Below, in pieces: positions 29,203 through 40,382 of a stretch of 64,000 nt of DNA (positions within the stretch are counted from its first letter, which is position 1; every line of letters begins with the position of its first letter). This DNA is from a bacterium (lineage in GTDB: Bacteria > Bacillota > Bacilli > Lactobacillales > Streptococcaceae). Location: positions 62,001 to 126,000 of the forward strand of contig CAJNCF010000002.1 in the NCBI GenBank assembly GCA_905221195.1, in the 5' to 3' direction. Made by a program: the position numbers and the translations under genes. The notes under the pieces are model-generated. The model did no database searches. It had not been told where the DNA came from and worked only from the letters and a program-made list of their open reading frames with translations.

Positions 29203-30690
29203 ATGAAAAGTATAAAATTAAATGCTCTATCTTACATGGGAATTCGTGTCTTAAATATTATTTTTCCCATCTTAACTGGTACCTACGTCGCGCGTGTCTT
29301 GGACCGAACTGACTATGGTTACTTCAACTCAGTCGACACAATTTTGTCATTTTTCTTACCCTTTGCAACTTATGGGGTCTATAACTACGGTTTACGGGCT
29401 ATCAGCAATGTCAAGGATAACAAAAAAGATCTGAATAGAACCTTCTCTAGTCTTTTTTATTTGTGCATAGCTTGTACGATTCTGACCACTGCTGTCTATA
29501 TCCTAGCCTATCCTCTCTTCTTTACTGATAATCCAATCATCAAAAAGGTCTACCTTGTTATGGGGATTCAACTCATTGCCCAAATTTTTTCAATCGAGTG
29601 GGTCAATGAAGCTCTGGAAAATTACAGTTTTCTCTTTTACAAGACTGCCTTCATCCGTATCCTGATGTTAGTCTCTATTTTCCTTTTTGTCAAAAATGAA
29701 CACGATATTGTTGTCTATACACTTGTGATGAGTTTATCGACACTAATTAACTACCTGATTAGTTATTTTTGGATTAAAAGAGACATCAAACTTGTTAGAA
29801 TTCACCTAAGTGATTTTAAACCACTCTTTCTCCCTCTGACAGCCATGTTAGTCTTTGCCAATGCCAATATGCTCTTCACTTTTTTGGATCGCCTCTTCCT
29901 CGTTAAAACAGGGATTGATGTCAACGTTAGTTACTATACTATGGCTCAACGAATTGTGACCGTTATAGCTGGTGTTGTAACTGGTGCAATTGGAGTGAGT
30001 GTCCCCCGTCTCAGTTACTATCTAGGGAAAGGAGATAGGGAAGCCTATGTTGCCCTAGTTAATAGAGGTAGTCGAATCTTTAACTTCTTTATCATTCCTT
30101 TAAGTTTTGGGCTCATGGTTTTAGGACCAAATGCCATCCTACTTTACGGTAGTGAAAAATATATCGGAGGTGGCATCTTGACCTCTCTCTTCGCTTTTCG
30201 GACGGTTATCCTGGCTTTAGATACCATTCTTGGCTCCCAAATTCTCTTTACAAATGGCTATGAAAAACGTATCACAGTCTATACAGTCTTCGCTGGATTA
30301 CTCAATTTGGGCTTAAATAGTCTCCTCTTTTTCAGCCATATCGTGGCTCCTGAATACTACCTACTAACAACCATGCTATCAGAGGCCTCTCTACTTGTTT
30401 TCTATATCATTTTCATCCATAGAAAACAGCTTATCCACTTGGGACATATCTTCAGCTATACTGTTCGATACTCTCTCTTTTCACTTTCCTTTGTAGCAAT
30501 TTATTTCCTGATTAATTTCTTGTATCCTGTGGATATGGTCATTAATTTACCATTTTTGATTAACACTGGTTTGATTGTCTTGCTATCAGCCATCTCTTAT
30601 ATTGGTTTACTTGTCTTTACCAAAGATAGCATTTTCTATGAATTTTTAAACCATGTCCTAGCCTTAAAAAATAAATTCAAAAGATCATAG
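29203..30690 (+). CDS. tacF: Teichoic acid repeat-unit flippase
   Basis: A polysaccharide-export-type (MATE/Wzx-like) membrane protein of 495 residues with about 14 hydrophobic segments. It flips choline-bearing teichoic acid repeat units across the membrane. In pneumococcus its specificity for choline-containing chains sets choline dependence of growth. It starts ALSYMGIRVLNIIFPILTGTYVARVL, typical of Wzx proteins. It is divergent from tarI and followed after 9 bases by licD1. Confidence 0.92.
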   Translation: MKSIKLNALSYMGIRVLNIIFPILTGTYVARVLDRTDYGYFNSVDTILSFFLPFATYGVYNYGLRAISNVKDNKKDLNRTFSSLFYLCIACTILTTAVYILAYPLFFTDNPIIKKVYLVMGIQLIAQIFSIEWVNEALENYSFLFYKTAFIRILMLVSIFLFVKNEHDIVVYTLVMSLSTLINYLISYFWIKRDIKLVRIHLSDFKPLFLPLTAMLVFANANMLFTFLDRLFLVKTGIDVNVSYYTMAQRIVTVIAGVVTGAIGVSVPRLSYYLGKGDREAYVALVNRGSRIFNFFIIPLSFGLMVLGPNAILLYGSEKYIGGGILTSLFAFRTVILALDTILGSQILFTNGYEKRITVYTVFAGLLNLGLNSLLFFSHIVAPEYYLLTTMLSEASLLVFYIIFIHRKQLIHLGHIFSYTVRYSLFSLSFVAIYFLINFLYPVDMVINLPFLINTGLIVLLSAISYIGLLVFTKDSIFYEFLNHVLALKNKFKRS

Positions 30691-30699
30691 GAGTTTAAA

Positions 30700-31503
30700 A
30701 TGAAACAACTAACCATTGAAGATGCCAAACAAATTGAATTAGAAATTTTGGATTATATTGATACTCTTTGTAAAAAGCACAATATCAACTATATTATTAA
30801 CTACGGGACTCTGATTGGGGCAGTTCGACATGAGGGCTTTATCCCTTGGGACGACGATATCGATCTTTCCATGCCTCGAGAAGACTACCAACGATTTATC
30901 AACATTTTTCAAAAAGAAAAAAGCAAATATAAGCTCCTATCCTTAGAAACAAATAAGAATTACTTTAACAACTTTATCAAAATCACCGACAGTACGACTA
31001 AAATAATCGATACTCGAAATACAAAAACCTATGAGTCTGGTGTTTTTATTGACATTTTCCCTATGGACCGATTTGATGATCCTAAGGTTATTGATACTTG
31101 TTACAAACTGGAAAGCTTCAAACTTCTGTCTTTCAGCAAACACAAAAATATCGTCTATAAAGACAGCCTTTTAAAAGATTGGATACGAACAGCCTTTTGG
31201 TTGCTCCTGCGACCTGTTTCTCCTCGTTATTTTGCAAATAAAATCGAGAAAGAAATTCAAAAATATAGTCGTGAGAATGGTCAGTATATGGCCTTTATCC
31301 CTTCTAAATTTAAGGAAAAAGAAGTCTTCCCAAGTGGTACCTTTGACAACACAATTGATTTACCCTTTGAGAATTTAAACCTTCCTGCACCTGAAAAATT
31401 TGATACTATTTTGACTCAATTTTATGGGGATTATATGACCTTGCCACCAGAAGAAAAACGCTTCTACAGTCATGAATTTCACGCTTACAAATTGGAGGAT
31501 TAG
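30700..31503 (+). CDS. licD1: Phosphocholine transferase LicD1
   Basis: 267 residues of the LicD/fukutin-related nucleotidyltransferase family. The core motif YGTLIGAVRHEGFIPWDDDID holds the metal-binding aspartates. It transfers phosphocholine from CDP-choline to GalNAc residues of teichoic acid repeat units. SD AGGAG is upstream. A tandem paralogue, licD2, follows with 1 base between stop and start codon. Confidence 0.94.
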   Translation: MKQLTIEDAKQIELEILDYIDTLCKKHNINYIINYGTLIGAVRHEGFIPWDDDIDLSMPREDYQRFINIFQKEKSKYKLLSLETNKNYFNNFIKITDSTTKIIDTRNTKTYESGVFIDIFPMDRFDDPKVIDTCYKLESFKLLSFSKHKNIVYKDSLLKDWIRTAFWLLLRPVSPRYFANKIEKEIQKYSRENGQYMAFIPSKFKEKEVFPSGTFDNTIDLPFENLNLPAPEKFDTILTQFYGDYMTLPPEEKRFYSHEFHAYKLED

Positions 31504-31504
31504 G

Positions 31505-32314
31505 ATGCAATATTTAAAAAAAGAAGAAATTAAAGAAATCCAACTAGCCCTGCTAGATTATATTGATGAGACTTGTAAGAAACATAATATTCCTTATTTT
31601 CTCAGTTATGGAACCATGCTTGGAGCTATCCGCCACAAAGGTATGATTCCTTGGGATGATGATATTGATATTTCCCTTTATCGTGAGGATTATGAACGTT
31701 TACTAGAGGTTATTGAGAAAGAAAATCACCCTCGCTACAAGGTTCTTTCCTACGACACCTCTTCTTGGTACTTCCATAACTTTGCATCGATTTTAGATAC
31801 TTCTACTGTTATCGAAGACCATGTTAAGTACAAGCGTCATGACACTAGTCTCTTTATCGATGTCTTCCCAATTGATCACTTTACCGATTTGAGCATTGTC
31901 AACAAGAGCTATAAGTATGTGGCCCTTCGTCAACTAGCATATATCAAAAAATCACGCGCGGTTCACGGTGACAGCAAGTTAAAAGATTTTCTAAGATTAT
32001 GTAGCTGGTACGCCCTCCGCTTTGTCAATCCTCGCTACTTTTACAAGAAAATTGATCGGCTAGTCAAGAATGCTGCAACCAGCACTCCTCAATATGAAGG
32101 AGGAATTGGGATTGGTAAGGAAGGAATGAAAGAAGTCTTCCCAGTTGATACCTTTAAAGAACTCATCTTAACTGAGTTTGAGGGCCGTATGTTGCCAGTT
32201 CCTAAAAAATATGACCAATTTTTAACCCAGATGTATGGCGATTATATGACACCACCATCAAAAGAAATGCAAGAATGGTATAGTCACAGTATTAAAGCTT
32301 ATCGCAAAAGCTGA
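31505..32314 (+). CDS. licD2: Phosphocholine transferase LicD2
   Basis: 269 residues from the ATG at 31505 (TGGAGG upstream); an in-frame ATG at 31472 inside licD1 is rejected. The motif YGTMLGAIRHKGMIPWDDDID aligns with LicD1 along its whole length, so the two arose by tandem duplication. It adds the second phosphocholine of each repeat unit in the pneumococcal scheme. A terminator-like hairpin follows at 32394. Confidence 0.94.
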   Translation: MQYLKKEEIKEIQLALLDYIDETCKKHNIPYFLSYGTMLGAIRHKGMIPWDDDIDISLYREDYERLLEVIEKENHPRYKVLSYDTSSWYFHNFASILDTSTVIEDHVKYKRHDTSLFIDVFPIDHFTDLSIVNKSYKYVALRQLAYIKKSRAVHGDSKLKDFLRLCSWYALRFVNPRYFYKKIDRLVKNAATSTPQYEGGIGIGKEGMKEVFPVDTFKELILTEFEGRMLPVPKKYDQFLTQMYGDYMTPPSKEMQEWYSHSIKAYRKS

Positions 32315-32393
32315 TTGAGAGCGACCATATAAACTACAAAGAAGGTGGGGAAAAGTCAATTTCAGAAGAAAATGAAGTAAATATTCCCACAAC

Positions 32394-32440
32394 AAAACGC
32401 ATAATATCAAGGCTTTTCAATACCTGATATTATGCGTTTT
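32394..32440. terminator. Terminator after licD2 (repeated AACGCATAATAT hairpin)
   Basis: A stem of about 17 bp (AAAACGCATAATATCAAGG / CCTGATATTATGCGTTTT) with one bulge. The same outer stem recurs at 51829-51867. Confidence 0.8.
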
Positions 32441-32478
32441 CCTTATCTTAAGACCTTTTGTATAACTTATTTTCCTAT

Positions 32479-32622
32479 TTATACTCTTCGAAAATCTCTT
32501 CAAACCGCGTCAATATCGCCTTGCAGTATGTATGTTACTGACTTCGTCAGTTCTATCTACAACCTCAAAGCAGTGCTTTGAGCAACCTACGGCTAGTTTG
32601 CTCTTTGATTTTCATTGAGTAT
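32479..32622. repeat. BOX element (boxA-boxB-boxC)
   Basis: About 144 bases starting TACTCTTCGAAAATCTC (boxA), with a boxB core containing GACTTCGTC and AAAGCAGTGCTTT palindromes, and ending TTTTCATTGAGTAT (boxC). It lies between the convergent licD2 and carB and abuts the carB stop codon. Confidence 0.9.
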
Positions 32623-35600
32623 TAAATGGCTTCTGTAACAAAACTACGGCTTTCCAATACCTTAAGCATGGCATTAGCTGTATCTAGGGCTGTAAAGAGA
32701 GGCACACCATGTTCAATGGCTGAACGGCGGATTTGCTCTCCATCTTCGTCAGCAGTTCGTTTGGTTCCCACTGTATTTATGATAGCTTGGATTCTTCCTT
32801 TACGAACAAAGCTTGGGATATCCTGATCATCATCACCAATCTTACCAACAGGTTGAGCTTCGAGTCCATGACTAGCAAAGAAAGCTGCTGTTCCTTCCGT
32901 CGCGAGGATTCCATAGCCAATATTTTGGAAACGACGTGCCAAATCCAAGGCTTCTTCTTTGGCATCATCAGCAATGGTAAATACAACGTTACCAAAAGTT
33001 GGCAAGTGAAGGTAAGAAGCTTCAAAGGCTTTATAGAGAGCTTTTTCCAAAGTAGTATCAGAACCCATAACTTCCCCTGTTGACTTCATTTCAGGACCAA
33101 GCAAGCTGTCTACCTTAGCTAGTTTGGTAAAGGAGAAGACAGGTGCTTTGATATGAACGCGAGTGCTTTCAGGGTAAAGTCCATCTTGGTAACCAAGTTC
33201 TGATAAGCTTTTCCCAAGAATGAGCTTGGTCGCTACTTGAGCCATAGGAATATTGGTCACCTTAGAAAGGAATGGAACCGTACGGCTGGCACGTGGATTG
33301 ACCTCAATAACGTAAACTTTTTCATCCTTGATAACAAACTGGATGTTCATCATTCCAAGGCAGTTAAGACCAATTGCTAGGCGTTTAGTATAGTCTGCGA
33401 TTGTTTCTTGCACCTTTTGCGACAAGGTTTGTGGTGGATAAACGGCCATTGAGTCACCTGAGTGGACACCGGCACGTTCGATATGTTCCATGATACCAGG
33501 GATAAGGACATTTTCTCCATCTGAAATAGCATCAACTTCACACTCTTGTCCAACAATGTAAGAGTCAACAAGAACTGGGTGGTCTGGACTAGCCTTAACA
33601 GCCGTACGCATGTAAGAACGGAGATCTTCTTCATTTTCAACGATTTCCATGGCACGTCCACCCAAGACATAAGATGGGCGGACAAGAACTGGGAAGCCAA
33701 TCTTGCGAGCTGCAAGAACTGCTTCTTCTTCATTGGTCGCTGTTTGTCCTGGTGGCTGTGGAATATCCAATTCTTTTAGGGCCTGCTCAAAGAGGTCACG
33801 GTCTTCGGCACGGTCTAGGTCAGCAACCTGTGTACCAAGGATGGTCACACCTGCTTTTGCTAATGGCTCCGCAAGGTTGATGGCTGTTTGACCACCGAAC
33901 TGAACGATAACACCTTTTGGTTGCTCCAAATCGATAACATTCATGACATCTTCAAAAGTCAACGGCTCAAAGTAGAGCTTGTCAGACACAGAGAAGTCTG
34001 TAGAAACGGTCTCTGGGTTTGAGTTCATGATGATGGCTTCATAACCAGCAGCTTGAATAGCCTTAACAGAGTGAACGGTTGCGTAGTCAAACTCAACTCC
34101 TTGACCGATACGGATTGGACCTGAACCTAGAACTAGGACGGATTCCTTATCAGACTTGATAGATTCATTTTCCCATCCATAGGTTGAATAGAAATATGGT
34201 GTTTCAGAGTCGAACTCTGCCGCACAAGTATCGACCATCTTGTAGACTGGAACAATCTTGTTTTCCAAACGAAGTTGGCGAACTTGGTCTGCAGTTGTTT
34301 CCCAAAGTTCCGCAATCTTACGGTCTGAGAAACCATTGAGTTTAGCTGTTTTCAAAACGTCTATATCTTGTGGATGGGCACCCAATTCTTGCTCAATTTC
34401 AAAGATGTGTAAGAGTTTATCAAGATAGAAGATATCAATTTTTGTCAATTCAGCAATTTCTTCTGGTGTGTAACCACGGCGAATAGCTTCTGATACGTAG
34501 AAAAGACGGTCATCTTGGGCTTTGACAACTTTTTCAATCAAGGCATCATCAGAAACTGCTTCAAGTTCAGGCATTTCATTGTGGTGCACCCCAATTTCAA
34601 GGGAACGACAGGCCTTAAGGAGAGATTCCTCGATGTTTCGACCGATTGCCATGACTTCTCCAGTCGCCTTCATCTGGGTACCAAGACGACGTTCACCCTT
34701 TTCAAACTTGTCAAATGGGAAACGTGGAATCTTGGCAACCACGTAGTCAAGGGCAGGCTCAAACATGGCATAGGTTGAACCTGTAACTGGGTTAATAACC
34801 TCATCCAAGGTCAAACCTACTGCAATCTTAGCAGCCAACTTAGCAATTGGGTAACCTGTCGCCTTAGAGGCAAGAGCTGACGAACGTGATACACGAGGGT
34901 TTACTTCAATGACATAGTATTTGAAGCTGTGTGGGTCAAGGGCCAGCTGAACATTACATCCACCTTCAATCTTAAGGGCACGAATAATACTCAAGCTCGC
35001 ATCACGAAGCATTTGGTTTTCATAGTCTGACATGGTTTGCGCAGGGGCAAATACGATGGAATCCCCTGTGTGAATCCCAACTGGGTCAAAGTTTTCCATG
35101 TTACAAACAACCAAAGCATTGTCAGCTGAGTCACGCATGACTTCGTATTCGATTTCCTTGAAACCTGCGATTGAACGTTCAATCAAACATTGAGTAACAG
35201 GTGACAACTTCAAACCATTTTCAGCAATTTCACGCAATTCTTCCTCATTGGCACACATACCACCACCAGTACCACCAAGGGTAAAGGCTGGACGGACGAT
35301 GACTGGGTATCCAATTGTCGCTGCAAAGGCAACTGCTTCTTCTACTGTGTTAACAATTTCAGATTCTGGAATGGGTTGTTCCAATTCTTCCATCAATTGT
35401 TTAAAGAGGTCACGGTCCTCGGCTTGGTCAATAGCAGATAATTTAGTTCCCAGAAGTTCAACACCAAGCTCATCGAGGATACCATTTTTAGACAATTCCA
35501 TGGCCATATTAAGACCAGTTTGCCCACCGAGTGTTGGTAGCAAGGCATCTGGACGCTCCTTACGAAGAATACGAGTTACAAACTCAAGTGTAATTGGCTC

Positions 35601-35798
35601 AATGTAAACCTTATCAGCGATTTCCTTGTCCGTCATGATGGTGGCAGGGTTTGAGTTAACTAAGACAACCTCATAACCTTCCTCTTTCAACGACAAGCAA
35701 GCCTGGGTCCCAGCGTAGTCAAACTCAGCAGCCTGACCAATAATAATCGGACCAGAACCAATCACCATAATTTTTTGAATATCAGTACGTTTAGGCAT
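32622..35798 (-). CDS. carB: Carbamoyl-phosphate synthase large subunit
   Basis: 1058 residues, full length. Two homologous ATP-grasp halves, each with [10 protein letters not shown] or [10 protein letters not shown] at its start, followed by the C-terminal MGS-like allosteric domain (about 930-1058). It makes carbamoyl phosphate from bicarbonate, ammonia (channelled from CarA) and two ATP. It is last in the pyrR-pyrB-carA-carB order, separated from carA by an unusual 447-base gap. A BOX element abuts the stop codon. Confidence 0.96.
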   Translation of the reverse strand: MPKRTDIQKIMVIGSGPIIIGQAAEFDYAGTQACLSLKEEGYEVVLVNSNPATIMTDKEIADKVYIEPITLEFVTRILRKERPDALLPTLGGQTGLNMAMELSKNGILDELGVELLGTKLSAIDQAEDRDLFKQLMEELEQPIPESEIVNTVEEAVAFAATIGYPVIVRPAFTLGGTGGGMCANEEELREIAENGLKLSPVTQCLIERSIAGFKEIEYEVMRDSADNALVVCNMENFDPVGIHTGDSIVFAPAQTMSDYENQMLRDASLSIIRALKIEGGCNVQLALDPHSFKYYVIEVNPRVSRSSALASKATGYPIAKLAAKIAVGLTLDEVINPVTGSTYAMFEPALDYVVAKIPRFPFDKFEKGERRLGTQMKATGEVMAIGRNIEESLLKACRSLEIGVHHNEMPELEAVSDDALIEKVVKAQDDRLFYVSEAIRRGYTPEEIAELTKIDIFYLDKLLHIFEIEQELGAHPQDIDVLKTAKLNGFSDRKIAELWETTADQVRQLRLENKIVPVYKMVDTCAAEFDSETPYFYSTYGWENESIKSDKESVLVLGSGPIRIGQGVEFDYATVHSVKAIQAAGYEAIIMNSNPETVSTDFSVSDKLYFEPLTFEDVMNVIDLEQPKGVIVQFGGQTAINLAEPLAKAGVTILGTQVADLDRAEDRDLFEQALKELDIPQPPGQTATNEEEAVLAARKIGFPVLVRPSYVLGGRAMEIVENEEDLRSYMRTAVKASPDHPVLVDSYIVGQECEVDAISDGENVLIPGIMEHIERAGVHSGDSMAVYPPQTLSQKVQETIADYTKRLAIGLNCLGMMNIQFVIKDEKVYVIEVNPRASRTVPFLSKVTNIPMAQVATKLILGKSLSELGYQDGLYPESTRVHIKAPVFSFTKLAKVDSLLGPEMKSTGEVMGSDTTLEKALYKAFEASYLHLPTFGNVVFTIADDAKEEALDLARRFQNIGYGILATEGTAAFFASHGLEAQPVGKIGDDDQDIPSFVRKGRIQAIINTVGTKRTADEDGEQIRRSAIEHGVPLFTALDTANAMLKVLESRSFVTEAI

Positions 35799-36245
35799 AG
35801 TTTATGATACAAAGCCCGTAAAGAACACAGTTAAAATAGGAAACTCGGTGCAGACGCCTTTAGCGTCAAGACGACGTTTATCTTTTTCACACAGTTCTTA
35901 GGGCGTGTTCACTTCCGCGAACAATGTATCTTCTCCTTTCTATTCGGCAACTCTCAGGTTGCCATTAAATAAATTCTCCGACGATTTTTTAGAGAAACGA
36001 TATTTTTCGATAAAAAATCTAGTGCAGGGAGTTTTTAGTTCGCCTAATAGCGACTAAAAGAAACGACCTGCCTTTCTATTCGTCGCCTCACAGAGCGACA
36101 TTAAATAAGATACAAAGGACGAATAGAAAGCGATTGAATTTTGGGAAACCAAGGAAGGATTAACAATCCAAGTTGGTTTCTCTAAATTCCGAGCTTTCCG
36201 TCCGTGTTCAGTTACATAAATTCTCCGACGAGCTTTTACTCGTTC
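35799..36245 (-). other. 447-base structured non-coding gap between carA and carB
   Basis: No gene is seen. On the minus strand it holds two related hairpin modules (36106-36071 and 35970-35935) of the form ATTTAATG-stem-hexaloop-stem-CGAATAGAAAGG, with hexaloops CTGTGA and CTGAGA. A 15-base repeat (taaattctccgacga on the plus strand) occurs at 35970-35984 and 36217-36231. Smaller hairpins such as GACGCTAAAGGCGTC are present. No T-run terminator or consensus promoter stands out. Confidence 0.6.
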
Positions 36246-37325
36246 TTAGTTTGATTGTTTAAAAGCTTCCATCATCTCGATAAACTCGTCAAATAGGTAG
36301 CTAGCGTCGTGTGGACCAGGAGCTGCGTCTGGGTGGTATTGAACAGAGAAAGCAGGTTGGTATCTGTGGCGCACACCTTCAACTGACTTGTCATTAATTT
36401 CTTCGTGGGTAATGATCAAGTGCTCTGGTAAATCCTCACGGCTAACTGCATAACCATGGTTCTGGCTAGTAAAATCCACACGGCCTGTAGCAATTTCACG
36501 TACTGCATGGTTAAAGCCACGGTGACCAAATTTCATCTTGTAGGTCTTAGCACCATTTGCCATGGCGAAGAGTTGATGCCCCATACAGATACCGAAGATT
36601 GGAATTTTTCCTTGCACACCGCGAATCATATCCAGCGCTTGTGGAACGTCTTCTGGGTTACCTGGACCATTTGATAACATAACCCCATCAGGATTGAGGT
36701 GGAGAATTTCTTCAGCCGTTGTTGAATACGGGACAACCGTCACGTTACAGTTACGCTTAGAAAGTTCACGTAAGATTGAGTGCTTGAGACCAAAGTCCAC
36801 TAGAACCACGCTCAAACCAACTCCTGGAGCTGGATAGGAAGTTTTAGTAGAAACCTGTTTGATATTATCTGTCGGCAAGACTGTTGCTTGAAGCTGGTCC
36901 GTCACATGGTCCATACTATCCCCAACATGGGTCAAGGTTGCACGCATAGTGCCATGTTTACGAATAATCTTAGTAAGGGCACGTGTATCAATCCCTGAAA
37001 TACCCGGAATTTTCTTGGCTTTCAAAAATTCATCCAAGGTCATTTGGTTGCGCCAGTTGCTAGCTCTACGTGCTTCCTCGAAAACAACAACTCCCTTACA
37101 AGTTGGAATAATGGATTCGTAATCATCACGGTTAATTCCATAATTTCCTACCAAAGGATAAGTAAAGGTCAAGATTTGTCCATTATAAGACTGGTCTGTA
37201 ATGGATTCTTGATAACCAGTCATCCCTGTATTAAAGACGATTTCGCCTGTTACATCAATATCTGCTCCGAAGGCCTTGCCTTCAAAAACTGTGCCATCTT
37301 CTAATACCAGAAGTCTTTTTGTCAT
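36246..37325 (-). CDS. carA: Carbamoyl-phosphate synthase small (glutaminase) subunit
   Basis: 359 residues. The N-terminal CPSase small domain is followed by a class I glutamine amidotransferase with the nucleophile cysteine in [11 protein letters not shown] and the catalytic His/Glu in [11 protein letters not shown]. It hydrolyses glutamine and passes ammonia to CarB. It lies 49 bases after pyrB. Confidence 0.96.
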   Translation of the reverse strand: MTKRLLVLEDGTVFEGKAFGADIDVTGEIVFNTGMTGYQESITDQSYNGQILTFTYPLVGNYGINRDDYESIIPTCKGVVVFEEARRASNWRNQMTLDEFLKAKKIPGISGIDTRALTKIIRKHGTMRATLTHVGDSMDHVTDQLQATVLPTDNIKQVSTKTSYPAPGVGLSVVLVDFGLKHSILRELSKRNCNVTVVPYSTTAEEILHLNPDGVMLSNGPGNPEDVPQALDMIRGVQGKIPIFGICMGHQLFAMANGAKTYKMKFGHRGFNHAVREIATGRVDFTSQNHGYAVSREDLPEHLIITHEEINDKSVEGVRHRYQPAFSVQYHPDAAPGPHDASYLFDEFIEMMEAFKQSN

Positions 37326-37374
37326 ATTTTCACCTCTCGTGGACGCTCACTGGCGTCTTTTAACGTCTTGTGTT

Positions 37375-38298
37375 TTAGTTGGCGTTTCTACTCGCCAATA
37401 CGGATTCTAAGATTGCCATTCGAACAAAGACACCATTGGTCATTTGTTGGACAATCCGTGATTTTGGTGCTTCAACCAAGTGATCTGCGATTTCTACATC
37501 ACGATTGACTGGAGCTGGGTGCATAAGGATTGCTGTTTCTTTTAAGCGATCGTATCGTTCCTGTGTCAAACCATGTTGCGCATGGTAGTCTTCTTTTGAA
37601 AAGACCGCTCCACTATCATGACGTTCATGTTGCACACGAAGAAACATCATGACATCCACCTGATCAATGATTTCATCAATGGTTACAAACTGTCCATAGT
37701 CTGCAAACTCTTGACTTCTCCATTCCTCAGGTCCAGCAAAGTAAAGTTCAGCTCCCAAGCGTTTCAAAATCTGCATATTGGATTTGGCAACGCGTGAGTG
37801 GTCCAAGTCACCTGCAATAGCAACCTTGAGCCCCTCAAAGTGACCAAATTCCTCATAAATAGTCATCAAATCAAGCAAGCTCTGGCTAGGGTGTTGTCCC
37901 GAACCATCTCCACCATTAATGATGGAAGTCGTAATCGTCGGACTCGCAATTAACTCTCTGTAGTAGTCGACCTCTGGGTGACGAATCACACAGACATCCA
38001 CTCCTAAGGCAGACAGAGTCAAGATAGTATCATAAAGTGTCTCACCCTTATTTACCGAGCTGGTCTTCACATCAAAGTCAAGTCGTTCCAGCCCCAGTTT
38101 AATCTCTGCTACTTCAAAGGACTTATGCGTCCGTGTGGAATCCTCAAAGAAAAGATTGGAAACAATCGGGTGGTTTTCATAGGGAAGCTGAGCTCCATTT
38201 TTAAACTCAATTCCTCGCTTGATCAATTTCATTACTTGATCGACAGTGAGGTCTTCCATGGACACCACATGGTTCAATGCTTGTTGATTTTCTGACAT
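37375..38298 (-). CDS. pyrB: Aspartate carbamoyltransferase catalytic subunit
   Basis: Joins carbamoyl phosphate and aspartate in the second step of pyrimidine synthesis. 307 residues. The carbamoyl-phosphate motif [13 protein letters not shown] and the aspartate-domain motifs ([25 protein letters not shown]) are present. No pyrI regulatory subunit is nearby, as usual for Firmicutes. It lies 18 bases after pyrR. Confidence 0.96.
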   Translation of the reverse strand: MSENQQALNHVVSMEDLTVDQVMKLIKRGIEFKNGAQLPYENHPIVSNLFFEDSTRTHKSFEVAEIKLGLERLDFDVKTSSVNKGETLYDTILTLSALGVDVCVIRHPEVDYYRELIASPTITTSIINGGDGSGQHPSQSLLDLMTIYEEFGHFEGLKVAIAGDLDHSRVAKSNMQILKRLGAELYFAGPEEWRSQEFADYGQFVTIDEIIDQVDVMMFLRVQHERHDSGAVFSKEDYHAQHGLTQERYDRLKETAILMHPAPVNRDVEIADHLVEAPKSRIVQQMTNGVFVRMAILESVLASRNAN

Positions 38299-38316
38299 GG
38301 CTACTCCTTTAGCTTT

Positions 38317-38970
<654 letters not shown>

Positions 38971-38996
38971 TTTAAAGGAATATTTAGTTACCAATT

Positions 38997-39025
38997 AATA
39001 TAGCACAAAGCAAGACTAAAATCAA
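38997..39025 (-). promoter_or_regulatory. Promoter of the pyrR operon
   Basis: TTGATT (39025-39020), a 17-base spacer and TATATT (39002-38997) preceded by TGC. Confidence 0.75.
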
Positions 39026-39048
39026 GCAAAAACTTTCTATGTTCCATC

Positions 39049-39678
39049 TTACAAATTGCTAAAATCATATAACTGTGGGTACTGGTCACACTCTGGATTT
39101 TTAGGATGGCAAATGGCTCTTCCAAAATAAATCATAGCCTGATGAGCTGCTAACCACTGCTCAGGTGGCAAGATATCCATGACCCGCTTTTCCACCTCAA
39201 GCGGTGTCGCTGATTTTTTGACGATATCGTGGTGTTTGCAAATACGCTCCACATGAGTGTCCACTGCAAAAGCTGGAATTCCAAATCCTACACTCATGAC
39301 AACATTGGCTGTCTTGCGACCAACACCTGCTAGACTCTCTAATTCCTCACGTGTCTGAGGAACTTGACCATCAAAATCATCTAGTAACTGTTGAGCACAT
39401 TTTTTAAGGAATTTAGCTTTATTCCGATACAGTCCCAGACGAGAAATATGTGAAGCAATTTCACTCTCTGTCGCTACAGACATGGCTTGAGGCGTTGGGA
39501 AGGCAGCAAAAAGTCCTGGTGTGGCCTTATTGACTGCTGCATCCGTCGTCTGGGCTGACAACATGACCGCAACCAAGAGTTCAAAATGATTGGTAAAATC
39601 AAGACTAGGCTTGGCATCTGGGAAGAGGGCAATGATTTCTTCTAGCACTTTTCGTGCTCGTTTTTTTGACAAGACCAT
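39049..39678 (-). CDS. nth: Endonuclease III (Nth-type DNA glycosylase) with a degenerate Fe-S site
   Basis: 209 residues of the HhH-GPD superfamily, excising oxidised pyrimidines and cutting at abasic sites. The helix-hairpin-helix LAGVGRKTA carries the catalytic lysine, and VDTHVERI the catalytic aspartate. The C terminus reads CHPKNPECDQYPQ, so only two of the four cysteines of the usual C-X6-C-X2-C-X5-C cluster remain. The start shares one base with the upstream DUF177 stop. Confidence 0.92.
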   Translation of the reverse strand: MVLSKKRARKVLEEIIALFPDAKPSLDFTNHFELLVAVMLSAQTTDAAVNKATPGLFAAFPTPQAMSVATESEIASHISRLGLYRNKAKFLKKCAQQLLDDFDGQVPQTREELESLAGVGRKTANVVMSVGFGIPAFAVDTHVERICKHHDIVKKSATPLEVEKRVMDILPPEQWLAAHQAMIYFGRAICHPKNPECDQYPQLYDFSNL

Positions 39679-40220
39679 TATTCGTCTCCATCAAATAGTC
39701 CTTGTAAGCCAGCAAAAGGACTATTTTCTTCTTTCTTAACTGCCTGTTGGGCTTGGTATTCTTCCTCAGTCATGATTTGCCAGTCATTTCCTGACACAAA
39801 TCCTTGGCCAGCCTCTTCTTCAGCCGTCAAAACCTTGATAGGGATATTAAGCAAAATATTATCTGACACGCTCTCAGCAAGGTCTAGTTCTCCATTTTCA
39901 ATAGGCAAGACCAAGTCGTCATCTAGAACTTCTTGATCCAACTGGTTGGTTGCACCTTCCATAAAAACTTCTGTGACTGGATAAGATTCAGCTAATTCAA
40001 CTGGCTCCATACTACGACTTGAAGCAAGAACAATGGTGTAAGATAACTGATAATCTAAGAAATACATACGATCTTCGTATTGTACTTTCCCAACTGCAAG
40101 AATATCTTTCACATCTAAAATTTCTTGATTGCGTGCACGCAAGTCTGCAGCTAGGTCTAAACTTTGTTCAAAATGCAATCCTTCAGACTGCTTGCGAATC
40201 TCTTGAATATTTAATTTCAT
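39678..40220 (-). CDS. DUF177 (YceD-like) protein
   Basis: 180 residues. The conserved family element VQYEDRMYFLDYQLSYTIVLASSRSMEPV is followed by an acidic region and a C-terminal acidic tail. In many bacteria DUF177 genes precede rpmF (ribosomal protein L32) and the family is linked to 23S rRNA maturation. Here the gene is instead coupled to nth by a one-base stop/start overlap. It lacks the usual CXXC pairs. Confidence 0.8.
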   Translation of the reverse strand: MKLNIQEIRKQSEGLHFEQSLDLAADLRARNQEILDVKDILAVGKVQYEDRMYFLDYQLSYTIVLASSRSMEPVELAESYPVTEVFMEGATNQLDQEVLDDDLVLPIENGELDLAESVSDNILLNIPIKVLTAEEEAGQGFVSGNDWQIMTEEEYQAQQAVKKEENSPFAGLQGLFDGDE

Positions 40221-40248
40221 ACTTCCTCCATAAAGATTTACTCTCTTG

Positions 40249-40254
40249 ATTATA
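40249..40254 (-). promoter_or_regulatory. Promoter -10 of the DUF177-nth unit
   Basis: TGGTATAAT on the minus strand (extended -10), 29 bases before the ATG. Confidence 0.55.
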
Positions 40255-40382
40255 CCATGAAAAGCTTACAAATCAGCACACTAAACTTTGTAATTAAAAT
40301 TGAATTTTTTAATGTGTTTATTACTATATTTTTTGATACTATACTATAGGCAAGAATGCATGATAGCAAAGAGGATGCTCAT

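Noticed and set aside
36050..36105. Small ORF of 15 codons in the carA-carB gap (MSLCEATNRKAGRFF)
   Set aside because: No clear SD, and its ATG lies in the flank of a hairpin module; the twin module's ORF is only three codons, so coding is not conserved between the copies.
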